Shown: positions 10,684-23,500, numbered from the stretch's first letter. The stretch is 64,000 nt of DNA from Eremomyces bilateralis CBS 781.70 (GCF_010015585.1 NW_022985067.1:273514-337513); one strand, 5' to 3'. Program-made: numbers and translations. The notes: generated by a model not told the origin, from the sequence alone.

Positions 10684-12393
10684 ATGGTGAAAGTACAGCC
10701 TTTGCTGGTTTGGTGCGCCCTAGCGATCGGTTCTTCTGCCGAGATCCAATCGGTATCGACCCCTCCAGAGGCTGTGGAATCCGAAGCTCAGAAGGTGCTA
10801 CAACAGGATGGAGCCGCGCCTTGTGCTCATGCTGTACGTTCATGGAACTCCATATCATGCTTCGATTATTGCTAACATCAAATTAAGTGTTCAAGCTTGA
10901 CCCTTGACCTTCCTCAAAAGGTCTTTTTGGGCCATGACGGAGGCTTTGCTATGTGGGATGCGAAGCAACATGAACTCGTACCCGCATGTCGGGTCGTACC
11001 AACCTCGGCCGAAGACATCGTCGCAATCATCGAGGCTGCGAAGAGCAATCAATGTCACTTTGCCATCAAGAGTGGTGGGCACAGCCGCATGGCCGGTGCA
11101 AGTAATGCGGAGGGTGGCATCACTATTGATTTAGAAAAGCTGACCAGCATCGAGCTTGCTAAAGATCAGAAGAGCGTGACCATTGGCGCGGGAGCTCGAT
11201 GGGGTGAGATATATACGACTCTTGAAAAAGAATCGCTCACTGTCATCGGAGGACGGGTGGCAGATGTTGGAATTGGCGGCCTGGTTCTTGGAGGTGAGAA
11301 ATTGTCAAATCATCACCTGAATGGTTTCTAATCAGCTTCAGGTGGGATATCGTTCTTCTCCGGCGTCCATGGCCTGGCTTGCGACAATGTCATCTCTTAT
11401 GAGATCGTGCTTCCGACAGGCAAGATTGTCAAAGTTAGCGAAAACGAAAATTCCGACCTGTTTTGGGCGCTTCGAGGCGGCGGATCGTCAAACTTCGGCG
11501 TTGTGACATCTTTTGTCCTAGAGACCAAGGAGCTACTAAATCCGAATGGCTTATGGTACTCAAACCGCATGCACACTCCTGACAAGCTACCCGACCTCAC
11601 CGCCGCTCGTCATCAGTGGATGGAAGGCCTTGGGGAGGATCAAAGGGTTGGAGGCTACGACGTGTACGCCTACAGTGGCATGCACGGCATGAGCCTCATG
11701 GCTTCGCAGCACATTCATCTTGATCACGCTGATCCGACAACGTCTCCGCCGCTATTCAACGCCTATGATCCGATCGAAGCTTTGCAAGAGGTTGATATCA
11801 CGCGAGTGATGCCAATGTCCAACATCACAAAGGAGGTTTCCGACATGAGCCCTTACAACATGCGCTACTCGTACTCCACTTTCACGCGGAAGCCAGACAT
11901 GGCGCTCGACGAAAAGATCATGGGTTATTTGGACGAGGTGGCCGAGGAAATCAAGCATATCCCTGGGGTCGTGGCCACGTTTATCATGCAGGCGCTTTCC
12001 AAGGATGCTCTATCGCACACAAAAAGGCGCGGAGGCAACAGTTTGGGGCTTCGGGAATCAGATGGCCCGCTTGCAATCAACAGCATTTCTTGGATGTGGG
12101 CCAGCGCCGAATTCGACGAGCTCATGCAATCACAGGTGCAGTCATTCGTCAGGAAGAGCGAGCAAGCGGCCAAAGACGCCGGCCTCTGGCATCCTTTCAA
12201 GTACATCAACTACGCCGAGAAGTGGCAAGAGGCCGATGTCCTAGCAGGGTTTGGCGAGACGAATCTCAAGAAGCTGCGGGGGATTCAGAGGAAGTACGAC
12301 CCGGAGGGTGTGTTTACGAAAGGTGGACTCTGTGGAGGCTATTTCATGTTCAATGAGAAATTGGGCAGGCAGGAAGTCAGGGATGAGTTGTAG
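10684..12393 (+). CDS. berberine-bridge-type FAD-linked oxidase, secreted
   Basis: Predicted 535 residues in three exons: 10684-10833, 10888-11293, 11342-12393. The introns are 54 and 48 bases (GTACGT..TTAAG; GTGAGA..TTCAG). The first 19 residues ([17 protein letters not shown]) look like a secretion signal. The FAD_binding_4 fold is clear. [13 protein letters not shown] contains the His expected to bind FAD covalently, and [16 protein letters not shown] followed by [16 protein letters not shown] is the second flavin-binding stretch. The C-terminus has the BBE-type segment KYINYAEKW with a Tyr pair typical of the family. It is known as a family of oligosaccharide, alkaloid and polyketide oxidases that pass electrons to oxygen. 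The substrate is not deducible, and no biosynthetic core gene adjoins it. Confidence 0.92.
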
Positions 12394-13082
12394 ATGTGAT
12401 ATATGGCGAGCAATTACGGTTCATCAATGGGGCCTCTTGAGTAGAGGTGGATGGATGGATGGATTGGTTAGCATTATGACTGGAAACCTTAGAGATCAGG
12501 GGACGCAATTTGGATATGAGAAAATGACGGAGCCAATTGGGCATTGATGAAAGTACTGGAAAGATCTTATGGTTGGACTGACGGTGTCGATCAATTTCAT
12601 GGACATAGCTGTTTGTGGGCATTGATGCTCCCTGCTCAAAACGCAGTCTAATACAAGCCCCGGTCCTCTTTCACACAATGTGCAGCTTCTCGACAGAAGA
12701 ATCATAGCTCCTCCGTCCCCCTTAGTCCTGCATCAGACGCCCTCTTCCAGTCCAGCCCTTCCGACTGCGCTGTCTTTTGATCCTTCGAATTCGCTGCTCT
12801 AATGACATCGTCTTGTGGCTTGGATAGTGCAGACCGTCCATCAATATATAATGCGAGGCAACTATATTCGAAGCTACGAAGGCAGAGATCCAGAGTCTCC
12901 TTCATCACACAGGTTCCGATTGGGTATCTTCTCCACTGGTGAGGCCAACCAAACGATTTCTGCTAGCGGATCGAGTTCTGGAAGGACGGGATCCTAGTGG
13001 ATATCGCTCTTGACCATTAAGAACCACTTAGTCGTTCGGGTAGTAGCACGGGTCCATGTCTAGTCGATGCATACCGGTCGAC
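12394..13082. other. intergenic, convergent 3' ends
   Basis: Lies between the end of the FAD oxidase gene (+) and the end of the membrane-protein gene (-). No supportable gene seen. Confidence 0.4.
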
Positions 13083-13839
13083 CTAATATCTCTTCGCAGG
13101 CAACTCTGCCGCATATGGAGAATTATACGTGGTTATAGGAAGTTCGGCCGTCTGTGCATGAAATCTAGGCTGCGCCTTCTTTTGCATATCCGTGCCAGCA
13201 GGGATCGTTGGTTGCATCTTCTTTGCTCGTCGTGCACTGAGACGTCCAAAGACGAACGCAGAGAGGACGATAGTGGCGAGGAATATTACCCCAAGGCCCA
13301 CACCTACTCCGATACCGACTTTCTGTTCCGTTGTGAGGCCGCCTTTCGTTTGGGCTAGCTGGTTGGCTCCAGTGGTAGCGGTAGACAGGCTCATAGAATT
13401 TTCGTCAATACCGGTTCGGGTAGTGTGGTGTGTACTGGTTGAGACTGCGGAGGTGGTCAGGTTAGTGCCTGGTTAAATTTGCAGTGCGGTTCGAGCTGAC
13501 GAAGTTGCAGTAGAGTAGGGACAGGAGGAAGGGCCGGGGTTATATTTTCTCACTTCTTGTTAATCTGGATGGGATAATTGGTATCCCACTCCCTACGAGG
13601 TTCGTTGGCACATTTGTCGGCAATCCGGAAAGCAGCTCGGAGATGAGTCCGGCTCCAAGGTCGGTTGGGGCAGGATTCGACAGCGTTCCTGTACTCAATA
13701 TACCTCCAACAAGGGCGAGCACGGAGGACTCGAGGCTTGATATATCCGCCTCTATGGCCCTAGGATGCCATTAGCCAAAGCTGGATTTCATATTGATCGT
13801 TAGGCCATACCCAAGAGTCGGTGTTGCAGCCAGGGCCAT
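13083..13839 (-). CDS. single-pass membrane protein with Ser/Thr-rich outer part
   Basis: Three exons on the minus strand, 13839-13811, 13759-13554 and 13468-13083, give 206 residues in a continuous frame. The introns are 51 bases (GTATGG..CCTAG) and 85 bases (GTGAGA..ACCAG). The N-terminal half is Ser/Thr/Gly/Leu-rich (TLSNPAPTDLGAGLISELL). It is followed by one membrane helix, VGIGVGVGLGVIFLATIVLS, immediately followed by the basic stop-transfer RLSARRAKK and a short cytosolic tail ending AELPAKRY. This layout is common in fungal wall-sensor or mucin-like proteins. The first exon is only 29 bases and lacks a real signal peptide, so the true 5' end may lie further upstream. Confidence is good for the last exon and low for the start. 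Confidence 0.55.
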
Positions 13840-14909
13840 ACTGACAATGTATATTTGCTCCGCTCTGAAGTGACGAAGGGGCAAAAGCACACTTTGCCAA
13901 GCTGGGATTGTGGGACAGTTATAAGTACATACATAGCTCGTGGCTTCACGAAATATCGTCCGAATCCGGAGTCTGGATTCAATGTGGCGTTCATCACGAT
14001 GCAGCACTATGCATGAAAATATTGACGCCACATGGCATCTATTGGTCGTCCTGATACGTAAGGCTGTGGATTTTGCTCAGATCTGTCAATCGTCACACGC
14101 TGTTCACAATTATTGGCCTAGACTGCTTTAAAACGCCAAAATAGGGTCTTGAGTCAGCGAACAAGTACATAGACGTAGCTGAGAGATGTTGGAACAGATG
14201 CTGTTGGGCTCATGTGCAGTTCTTGATCATTCGGCATCGCAGCACCAATGGCTTGCGCCCAAGGGTGCCATTTCGTAGGGGAGACCCGTACGGAATAATC
14301 CCCGTGCATAGTAGACTTGAACCAGCAGTACGGAACGAAAGACTTTGAGGAAGCACAGGACGTTGGGGGACCCATTAGCCAGTGCTTAAAAAAACCGTTA
14401 CTTCACTGATCATATTCAGTGGTGAAGTAGGCCTCACAAGTCAGTACTTGATGACAATAGAATGGGTGGATCAGAAGCCAGGTGGCTGGAGGGTTAGGAT
14501 CACCTCGTTCTACGACGACCACGGTCAGATGTAGTCATCGAATCTGACCTGGAGCCTCGTTGAAGCGACTCGGCGTTGTCGCCAACTGACGTCCACGACA
14601 GGCATACTAATGCCCTAGTGATGCTCCCCCATCGAAATTGAGGCCAAAATCCGCCTTATTATGTAGTAAAGTTAATGCCGAAAAGAAAATTGATGAGCAA
14701 AATGCGAACAAGGGCGCAATGCTTACTGATGTGGGCGTGGCCGCGTGGACACCACTAGACACGATGGGAAAAAGATGAAGCTCCCAAGGAGCCCCTTGTC
14801 CCATGGTTCATAGGATCAGATCGGCTCAGGGTAATCGGAGAAGGGGCTTGGAGCGATCCACAGAAGGAAAAGAAGATATATGCCTTCGATAAAAAACGCA
14901 AAAATATAA
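13840..14909. other. intergenic
   Basis: No supportable gene. An upstream minus-strand exon of the membrane protein could lie in the first 200 bases, because Cys-containing frames overlap there, but I could not join one convincingly. A small hairpin, TACTTCAC facing GTGAAGTA, lies at about 14399-14430. Confidence 0.35.
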
Positions 14910-15045
14910 TGCCTCAACACGGAGTTGAACCGTGGACCTCCGCATGTCTAGTCGTACTAGTGCTGTTATGATTGTTAGAGGGTGATTTGATTGGCTAATG
15001 AGTTGTGTGACATACCGACGCTCTAGCCAACTGAGCTATTAAGGC
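14910..15045 (-). tRNA. tRNA-like gene with a long intron, identity unresolved
   Basis: On the minus strand the ends pair as an acceptor stem: GCCTTAA at the 5' end and TTGAGGC plus discriminator A at the 3' end. A canonical D-arm (GCTC, loop AGTTGGCTA, GAGC) and T-arm (CACGG, loop TTCAACT, CCGTG) are present and match the internal Pol III A and B boxes. About 60 extra bases lie in the anticodon region, as in intron-bearing fungal tRNAs. The anticodon stem does not close well: TCGGT on the 5' side has no clean partner. Meanwhile GTATGTC pairs with GACATGC, as an anticodon-intron helix might. I therefore give no amino acid; it could be a tRNA pseudogene. Confidence 0.6.
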
Positions 15046-15824
15046 TGCTAGTTGATATGAGGGAATTCAACTTCTGAATATTTAATCCTATTTTAAAACT
15101 CAATTCTAGCGTCGTACATGATCAGGACTCACGGCATTATTTTCAGGTTCTATCCACCCTCCCAGTTCATATCCGGTACGGTAATGGTGCCTTCAATTCT
15201 TCCTTCTTAGTCTTGTGTGCTTGGCAGTGTATGGAGCATGTTAAGCTGGCTGTTGACCCGCAATTTCATTGGTCAATTCCATAATATCCGTCCTTGACTA
15301 GAACCTTCACTAGAGCTATAGCCGTTCAATACCAACAGCTACCTATTCGCACGCTATGTTAATTATGCCGATATTAAGAGGCACGTTACAGTATTGTCTT
15401 TCTGGAAGTCCGATATGTTGTCGTTTCCGTTGATTGTTGAATTCCCTTTCATCCGCAAATCGATCACCAGAACTCGATGGCGACTTCTGGGCATCCTATC
15501 GTATTCCTTTCCTTTTGACTCGCACGATACGAACTCCGGGAGTCGTTTCATGATTAACCGGTCCTATTCAGGAGCACCAGTGCTCTCGAATCTCAATGTT
15601 AGGTCCTATTTCGGAGCTTTCAGCTCCTGCAAGTGGAGTTCGATGCCGTAGATGCGGAGAACCTTGCCTAGGTACCTTAAGTTCTAAATGATTGACATAA
15701 ATTGACAGATAAAGAGGGGTGAGGCCAGCCGAAATCTCAAATCATAACGTCCCAAGTCCAGCAAGTTTCGCATTTCCAAGTCACCATTTCCTTCATATCC
15801 ACAAGTTTTGAGAGTAGCATATCA
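15046..15824. other. intergenic, promoter side of SDR gene
   Basis: No supportable gene between the tRNA-like locus and the SDR start. Confidence 0.4.
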
Positions 15825-16661
15825 ATGTCTTCTTCCGCTGCACCTCTCACCCCCGGCGTCGCCTTCATCACCGGCGGCGCTCGCGGCCTCGGCCACGCCA
15901 CCGCCCTCGCCTTCGCCCAACACGGCGCCCGCGCCATCGTCCTCGCCGACATCCACGACGACGCCACTATGACCGCCGCCGCACAAGCCGTCACCTCCCT
16001 CGGCGCGGCCTGCCTCCCCCTCCGCTGCGACGTCAGCCAAGAAAGCGAGGTGGCGGCCGCGATCGCCACGACGGTCGCAACGTATGGACGCATCGACTAC
16101 GCGGCGAACTTCGCGGCGATAATGGGGCCTGTCGATGGGATTGGAGGGTTGAAGTTGGAGCATTGGGAGCGGGTCATGCGGGTGAATTCGACGGGGCTGA
16201 TGCTGTGCGTGAAGCATGAGTTGGCGCAACTGATGAAGCAGGTGGAGGCGGAACAAGTGGAGGGGAAGGTGCCCGGGCGGCAGGTGGGGAGTATTGTGAA
16301 TTGCGGGTCGATTAATTCAATTCTTGGGGGGGCGAGGGCGGGGACGTATACGGTGGCGAAGCATGCGGTGTTAGGGATCACGAGGGTCGCGGCGGGAGAG
16401 GGGCGGAAACATGGGATCCGGGTCAATGCGATTGGGCCCGGGGTGGTGCATACGCAGTTCAGTGAGACGGCGATCATTGGGGGGGAGCAAGTAGCGGGAC
16501 CGACGAACCAGGGATTAACTAAGTTGCTCGAGAAGCAGGGGAGGGAGATTTTACCGGAGGAGATTGGGGAAGCGACGGTGCTTTTGTCGAGCAGTGCAAT
16601 GAGTGCGGTGAATGGGCATTTGTTGCCGTTGGATGCGGGCTTGACATCGCAAGCGGCTTGA
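15825..16661 (+). CDS. short-chain dehydrogenase/reductase
   Basis: Predicted 278 residues, no intron, classical SDR length. The cofactor-binding glycine motif TGGARGLG lies at residues 16-23, followed by an acidic LADIHDD at the end of beta-2, which suggests NAD rather than NADP. The structural motif reads NFAAI where NNAG is usual. The catalytic Ser lies in NCGSINSILGG, and the catalytic Tyr and Lys in YTVAKHA (Tyr near residue 174). The C-terminal part has IRVNAIGPGVVHT and the final GHLLPLDAG, both standard for the family. The substrate is unknown. It is very GC-rich compared with flanking DNA. It converges with tsc1, about 300 bases away. Confidence 0.92.
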   Translation: MSSSAAPLTPGVAFITGGARGLGHATALAFAQHGARAIVLADIHDDATMTAAAQAVTSLGAACLPLRCDVSQESEVAAAIATTVATYGRIDYAANFAAIMGPVDGIGGLKLEHWERVMRVNSTGLMLCVKHELAQLMKQVEAEQVEGKVPGRQVGSIVNCGSINSILGGARAGTYTVAKHAVLGITRVAAGEGRKHGIRVNAIGPGVVHTQFSETAIIGGEQVAGPTNQGLTKLLEKQGREILPEEIGEATVLLSSSAMSAVNGHLLPLDAGLTSQAA

Positions 16662-16963
16662 GGGGTATGGATTGCAATACCCGTTATATATCCAAGTTTC
16701 CTCGTAGCCCATCGAGTCTATCAAACAATGTACATCTGGAACGGCGAGTCGTTTCGTGCATCCCTTCATTCAATCCCATGGAATAGTGCGAAAGCTCCAT
16801 ATCAATGCGCCTCTAACACCGTAAAGGAGAGGATAGAAACGGATATCATGAAAGCATACTGTGCTAGACAAGAAGAACCCTCTGATCAAGATTGTCGATG
16901 CCCTGAAGAGAGAAAGACAGAAGAAGCGCTCCAATACTCGAGTAGGTCGACTGTGAAGGAGAC

Positions 16964-19900
16964 TTATAGGATACTCATCATCCCTTTAAATCCGGCTGAC
17001 TTGGCACTCGCACTGGTTGTTTTGTCCTTGTCCTTGTCCTTGTCCTTACCCTTCTTGCCCACATTTTGCGCACCGCCTAGTTGCAAGTCAGAGTCGATCC
17101 TAATGGCGCTAGAAAGCGAATCACTCACCTCTGCCGTATATCCTCGCCTTACTGCCCGTCGTCACCTTCGGCTTCTCCCCTCCATCGCCTCCACTCTTCT
17201 TACTCCCACCGCTCTCAACGCTGATCGCGCTATTGCCGCTCGCCAAAACTCCCGACTCGTTCTCCCGACCCATCCCACCTCTCTCCCGTATCGGCGAACC
17301 CATCCCGCCTGAAAACATAAATGCTCCTTCTCCAGGATACATCGGGATATGCGATCGATCGGGACTGGCCATACTTCCTCGGTACTCCGAACCAGGCCGA
17401 ACCCTTTCTTTTCCAAGGCCCTCCAACCTGCTCGACCGAATTGAATCCACGCCATCATTGCCCAACCGGGTTCTCCCCTCCTCGTACGCCGCATCGGGCG
17501 TGTTGAACGCATGATGCCTGCTCCCCCTTGGCGCAGCCGGCGCATATGTGCGGTTCGGCATCGCACGTGTCGATGAGGTGCTATACGCCGTACCCACGCC
17601 GCTTACCACCCGGCTCACCCCCTGGCCACCCCCATGCATAGGCGGCAGCGCGGCCGTCATGTTTGCCATGACCGGTGAATAATGCCCAGGGCTCACCGAC
17701 GGCTCCTCCGCGTCGCCAAAATGGAACTCCGCGAACGCGGGGCTCTTCCCGAGACCGACGGGAGAATACCCAGCCTCAAGCTCTTGGTTCCGCAGTTCCA
17801 GATCCACGCACCGGTCGTGCAGCTTCCGGTACGCTTTCTGCAACTGCGCCATGTTCGCCTGCTTCGCCGCCAGCGCGCTTTCCACGATCTGTTGCACCGC
17901 GCCTTGCCCCGCGCCGTGCGCGTTGACGTGCAGGCTCGCGTTCTGCGTTTCGGCGAGCCGCATTTCGAGGTCCGCGACAGCCCGTTCGGCGGCGTTGCGG
18001 ATCTGCTCGATTTCGCGGTCGCGGGCGAGGGCGCGGCGGGCGGCGGATTCGAGCTCGCCGCGGAGGAAGTCACGCTCGGAGCGCATGCGCTCGAAGTCGA
18101 GCTCACGGTCTTCATAGGAGGAGACGCGCTCGCGGAGCTTCTCGAGCTCTTGCTCGAGAGTGTGGAGTTGGTCGACTTCGGATTGCAGGGCGCGGACAGA
18201 CTCGTTGGCGAGCGTGCTGCGCGCCTCGGATTCTTCGAGGCGGTTCCGGAGATGGTCGCACTCGCCCTGGGCTTGTTGGCAAGTGACGCGGAGGTCCTCA
18301 AGGGCGGCGGCATCGCGGCGGTCTTCGTCGCGTTTGGCACGCACGAGGCGGACTTTGCCTTCAACTTCTTTATCCCAGGCACGGGATCCTTCGCGACGGA
18401 GGGCGACTTCTTTGCGGAGTTGCTCGTAGCGCTCTTCTTGGCGTTTGAGGCGGGATTGCAGCGTGCGGTTGGTCGATAATAACTTCTGGGTATCGGCAGC
18501 GGCGGATTCTTGAGTTAGGTCGCGGCGTTTGGCGGCACCGAGGAACGTGGCGGTTTCGGATTTGAGGTATTGTTGAAAGTGAAGCTCGTTCCGGAGGCGA
18601 AGGTTTTCGAGTTGTAGAGAGGCGATGGGGTCGGTGGATGAGGGCGGAATTTGGGTGCTGCAGGAGAAGAGTGGTGGAGGAAGGGGTTCGGTTGCGGATG
18701 CGGGTTCGCCGGGTGTGGTGGTACCGGAGCGTGGAGCACGGCGGCCGCGTTTCCGCATGGTTTCGGCGCTCGGTTTCTTCTGGATAGGAACGCTGCCGTG
18801 GGGTGGAATAGTTGGTGAATCAAGGAGAGGATGTCGTGGACGCATTTCTGTCGAAGGAGAGGCATTCTCTGAGTTGCGATGGGAATCGGGTAGAGAGGAT
18901 CCGCTGGCCGAATGAGACAGTTTTCGATCCGGTGGAGCGGTTAGGGTGGTGCTGCGGGTGTTCCGGCGAGATTCGGTCCATGAGTCGCCCGCGAATGTGG
19001 TTGAATCATCATCGTACGGCGGCTCTTGAAAGTCTGCTGGTCGAGGAGCGTTCCTGGGTAGTTCAGGTAAAGGGGATGCAGGAGGCGGTTTCAGATGGTG
19101 TAGAATCGGCCCGGAGTTGTATAGGTCTAGGCACTGAGTCACCAGCTCCGCTGGGTCAGATTTGATAAACCGAGTGTCTGACAATTCATCTTCAGGGACG
19201 GATGAATAGAACGCCTTGTGCAGAATATGGGACCGACGGTAGGTTTCCGTTCTCGACGCAACAATGCTTTGGCGGAAGTCGATCTCCTGCGCGCCAGGGA
19301 AGTTGATATTCTTGAAGTAACGACGAGGTTTGCGGAGGTAGGACGTGAAGTTTAGCGGGAAAAGTCCATATAGGAAGGTGAAGAAGTAATCCACCTTGGG
19401 GATGATTGTCTCGTCGTTGTCATATGCCAGCGTTAATTTCTCCCATGATGGATCAGCCACGAATTCGAATTGCTCATGGATAGGCGACTCATGCATGCCT
19501 AAATCATGGTCATCCTGACTTCGGCTCCGTATTTGTTCGGGATTGAGGTCCCAGCAGACGATTCTGTTGAAGATAAGGAAGAGACGTGGGAGGTAGGAAA
19601 CGAGAGAGCTCGTGATGTGAGGGATGAACATGATGAGCACAGTTAGTGCTAGGTCGACGATCGTACCCGATGTGTCAACCAGCAAACATGTGAGTAGGTG
19701 ATCGACGAGGGACGTCTCAAGGACCAGATACAGATGGGGAGGTTGGACATGTACGAAGGCACTGAGCAGACCAAGTGCTTGCGCACGATGCTCGTTCTTG
19801 ATGAACAAGTCGTCAACGGCTAGGAGTAGTTCCTGCAAACTTGTTAGTATCGAGTCCGGTAGACTCCAAGGGACGACAAACCTTCGGCCTCTTCCTCCCG

Positions 19901-20583
19901 AATGCAAGCAAGACCTTCTCCAACTCATGCGCCTTAAGTTCGTCCCCGGGGTTCTGCATCTCCATGGAATTTCTGCTTTGCACATTTGACCGCGCCATGT
20001 ACGCATCTAACAGCCACGCCGTGAAATCACGACTTAATCTAGCGTGTTGTCCATCTTCATCCGAGTCTTCGTCGTACACCAACACACTCAGCATGAACTC
20101 CCGCGCGTTGTCAATCGTTGTGCGCTTGTGTCCGATTGAGCCGATGGTGGGGCGGATGACCTTGTTCCACCACTCGTAGAGTTGAGAATCGGACGGGGTA
20201 TAGGCGGGGCGAAGAGTGCGGATAAGCGAGATAAAGGCCGCATGTTTGTCAGGGTTCGGTTGGACGTATTTCTGGAAAACGGTGTGTAACTCCTCCGCCA
20301 GCCGCTGGGAGTCGGCCGGCTCGATAGAGTCATTTGCGTCAAGAAAGGCGTTGATAGTCTCTTGGAGTTCGTCGGGAAGTGGGGGGAAGATCGAAGGGGA
20401 CGAGAAACAGGCGTCCAAGGTACGGACAACATCTTTTAAGGTTCTAACCAAGTCTGTTAGCTGAGGTTGTACCGGTGTTGCGACAATAGTTGGCTTGCGC
20501 ATTTCAAACCATTGTTTGCGATTTGACGTACCCAAAAGCCATGATAGGAAATAACCTGTCGAAACGACCCAGGCCATGCCCAT
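16964..20583 (-). CDS. tsc1: hamartin family protein, Tsc1 homologue
   Basis: Three exons, 20583-19882, 19832-17129 and 17076-16964, give 1172 residues. The introns are 49 bases (GTTTGT, ACTAAC branch, GCAG) and 52 bases (GTGAGT..ACTAG). The N-terminal 400 residues form the helical hamartin domain (ELLLAVDDLFIKNEHRAQAL, SLVDHLLTCLLVDTSGTIVD). A Ser/Pro-rich linker with a polybasic RKRGRRAPRSG follows. A long coiled coil follows from about RDLTQESAAADTQ through RLAETQ, as in animal and fission-yeast Tsc1. By family it is the scaffold partner of the Rheb GAP Tsc2 and restrains TOR signalling at the lysosome/vacuole. The last exon encodes a Lys/Asp repeat (KDKDKDKDK) from a TTGTCC hexanucleotide run. 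Exact start uncertain: ATGs at 20583, 20577 and 20496 are possible. Confidence 0.85.
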
Positions 20584-23500
20584 GCGAATACTGACAATCC
20601 TATAGCGATTTCCCAGTCGTCCTCGAATGCGCGAGTTGGGGAGGAAGGGAGAAAAATGCCCAGGAATTGGGTATTAGTGGTTCAATGGGACGATATTCGG
20701 TCTATGTCCATCAGGCAGATAGAACCAAACCACAGGTGAGTCTTAACAAAGGATTGTAAAGTCCAGGTTCTGACCGAGGGAGATGCGAAGGCAGGTACCA
20801 TCGATGTTTGGGATAGTTGTTATGTTAGTACGGAATAGAACGAGCGGAAGCATATCGATGCATCGTACATGATCTGATCCGTTTGGGTGGGAGCGTGGGA
20901 TGCGATTTTGGGAGACGTTGCTTGGCCATGGAGGGTCCAAGACTCGCAGAATCCCAGTCCCTGGCTCACACAGTAGATCAGTCTATGAAACGAACAATTC
21001 CTGGAAGAGGGGCAAATCCGTCTTAGATCCGATCATCCTCCCTTATCAGCTCCAGGAGTGGCTAACTCGCTAGGGTGTAGGCCGTAGGGACGAGTGGACG
21101 AGAAATGAATCCCGTTGGATGCCTGCCCTTGCGCACTTGGTTCCTCTGCGGCAGGGTGTCATGGACGATGGATTTTCATCACTGCCCAATCTCATCCTGT
21201 CAAAGGCTCTTGAATGCCAGCCACGGTCTCATAATCAGCATAGTACAGAGTACATAACGCCATTGTCAGCCTGGCTGTCGTTGATCTTGGAACTACCGTA
21301 AGATTGGCCCTCTTCCTTCGGGGCATCTATCACCACTCGAAAGTTATAGTTATCAGAAAATGCTTTGAAGTATAGTACGGGAAACGCGCATCAAACAGAT
21401 ATCGATCCAGTGAGGCGCTACTGCAAGGACAAGAACGTTCCGCATACGTATCCCCATCGTGCATCTATAGCACTGCTTCCGCCTTCGGTCTTTTGTCGAT
21501 ATCAATCGCATCTGATGTTGAGCATCCAGACGAGATAAAGGAGCACTATATTGCCCCTCCGTTCAAAGTTCCAAGAAATGACTGATCAGTCGGTGGCTTG
21601 CAGTTTTTCGTCAACTCACAGCCGGCATATGACGCTTATCTGTGGCGGCTTTCTTTTTGGCCGGTGGAGATTATCTCCTTACGCTTCCCTATTTGCATCC
21701 CCCTTGTTACCCAGCCCTACCGCCGCCTCCGGCCCAAGATCGACCTGGGCGCTCTATCATTTGGGACTTCTGTCCCTCTCCTGGGTCCAGATTGCCATTG
21801 AAGTATTGGAGATATCGGGAAAAATTGAAAGAAGCAAGGCAGGAATATCGACGATGTTCGAAAACATATTCACCAAAAGACCTGTGGGGGAAGAGAATTA
21901 CCTGTCATACCTCTTATTACATCGCATCATTGATCACATCATCCAGGCTCAGGTGGCTCGTCATTCGTTCGGTTCAACCCATGAGGCTTGAGAGGCGCAA
22001 CGGTTCAGCATCCAAGTCCAGCGACCTGCTTTATCACAAAGAAGGTGGTGATGAAGTATGAACAAGACGAAATAATAAGCTCTGGTCCGTCCTATTGGCT
22101 TCCCTAATCCTGTTGACCAGACTGCGACCTCTCCATAGGAATCATTTCCTGGAGATGTCGCCCAATTCGCTTCATACCACATGTGACATGCGCTCCCCAT
22201 CATCCATGATATGATGCGCACGAATCTCGTTGTGCAACGCCCAACGGTCATGGCCCGGCGCGGGCATACAGTACCCCCCCGCCCACGGCCCACGGCCCAC
22301 CAGCCACCCTTCATCGCTTCCCCTGACTAGTCCCCTTCCATCGTGTGACTAGCGTGGAGTTCGAGCGGATCGGTCGCCCCATTAATGTGCTCCACTAGTA
22401 AGCCGATCTGATAGCGAGGGATTCCTTCTGCAGAAGTGCAGGTCGGGTGTCTAGTGCTCGACCCATCATGGCCCCCACGAGGTTTTGTGATAGATTCGCG
22501 AAGGAAATTCACGGATTTGGAGATACACAACCTGATTGATATGGACGGACGGACTCGCTTGGAAAATCTAATAGTTAGAAACTATTGAATTGATAATTAT
22601 TCGGAATATCGGTTCTTCGTATGAACGATCAGTGTGATCAATGGGAATCCTATCAATTTTCATTGATCATACTATTAATGCTGACGCGACATGACTATCC
22701 AGATAACAGAATCCTGGTTTTCTTCAATTTCCCACGCTCCTCGGGAGGCAGGAGTACCCATCTGAACGGGGTTTCCCATCTGTCGTCATGTCGGGAGCAC
22801 CGCTCTAATGGTATTCGGTTTTATCTATTAGGATTGCGCCGTCTCTTTTGCATGAGAACTTGCACTTTGCATGGCCTTCGTCCCTGGTTCGCGCAGACCT
22901 GTTCATGAAACCCAACGCGGAGGATGCTACTCCAGTTGGCAGTTGGCAGTCTCGAAACCGGGGAATGCGGCATATTTGGTCGCTGACGAGGTTCACCGTT
23001 TAACATTCCCGGGGACGCTCCAGTTCAATCGTGGAGTCTCATGGCAAATTCCCAGGTTTTGCTAACCATCCTGGCTATTTCTTCAGCATCGGTACCATGG
23101 CCTCGGACTCGATCCATGTGTCGACGGCATAATGCATTGTTCCTCTCATTTGAAGTTCTAGTGTACTCCCGTCAGCACGAGTGACCTACCTAGATGGGGA
23201 TGAAATCTTCGGTTAGAACACTATCTGTACATTAGTAGGTACGTACAGTAGTACCAGGTCCTCAACCATGTGGGCTGTGTCCCGGTCGTTGCATGTGCGG
23301 ACCTGATCAGGAACAGCATGTACGTGGAGAGTTAAGGTGATGGTTAGAAAATGGAAATGGATCTGATTCTAGGGTTACAACGAGAGGGGTTCCTAACTAA
23401 GGGTGGAACACGCGGCGACAAGGATCGTTCGCTTTGAGAAGGTGGATATAAAACGGAATCGCCAATTCGATTGAAACGTTCCATCTAGAGCTCTTCGCTT

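Noticed and set aside
17682-18479. Plus-strand frame of 265 codons opposite tsc1
   Set aside because: Shadow of the coiled-coil part of the tsc1 exon; composition is that of antisense coding DNA.
21551-22061. Three overlapping open frames of 67-146 codons
   Set aside because: No ATG start for the longest, no domain, and all three frames are open together, as expected by chance.
23447-23453. TATAAAA as evidence for a gene downstream
   Set aside because: No reading frame, tRNA-like fold or splice pattern follows it before the next gene on the opposite strand.
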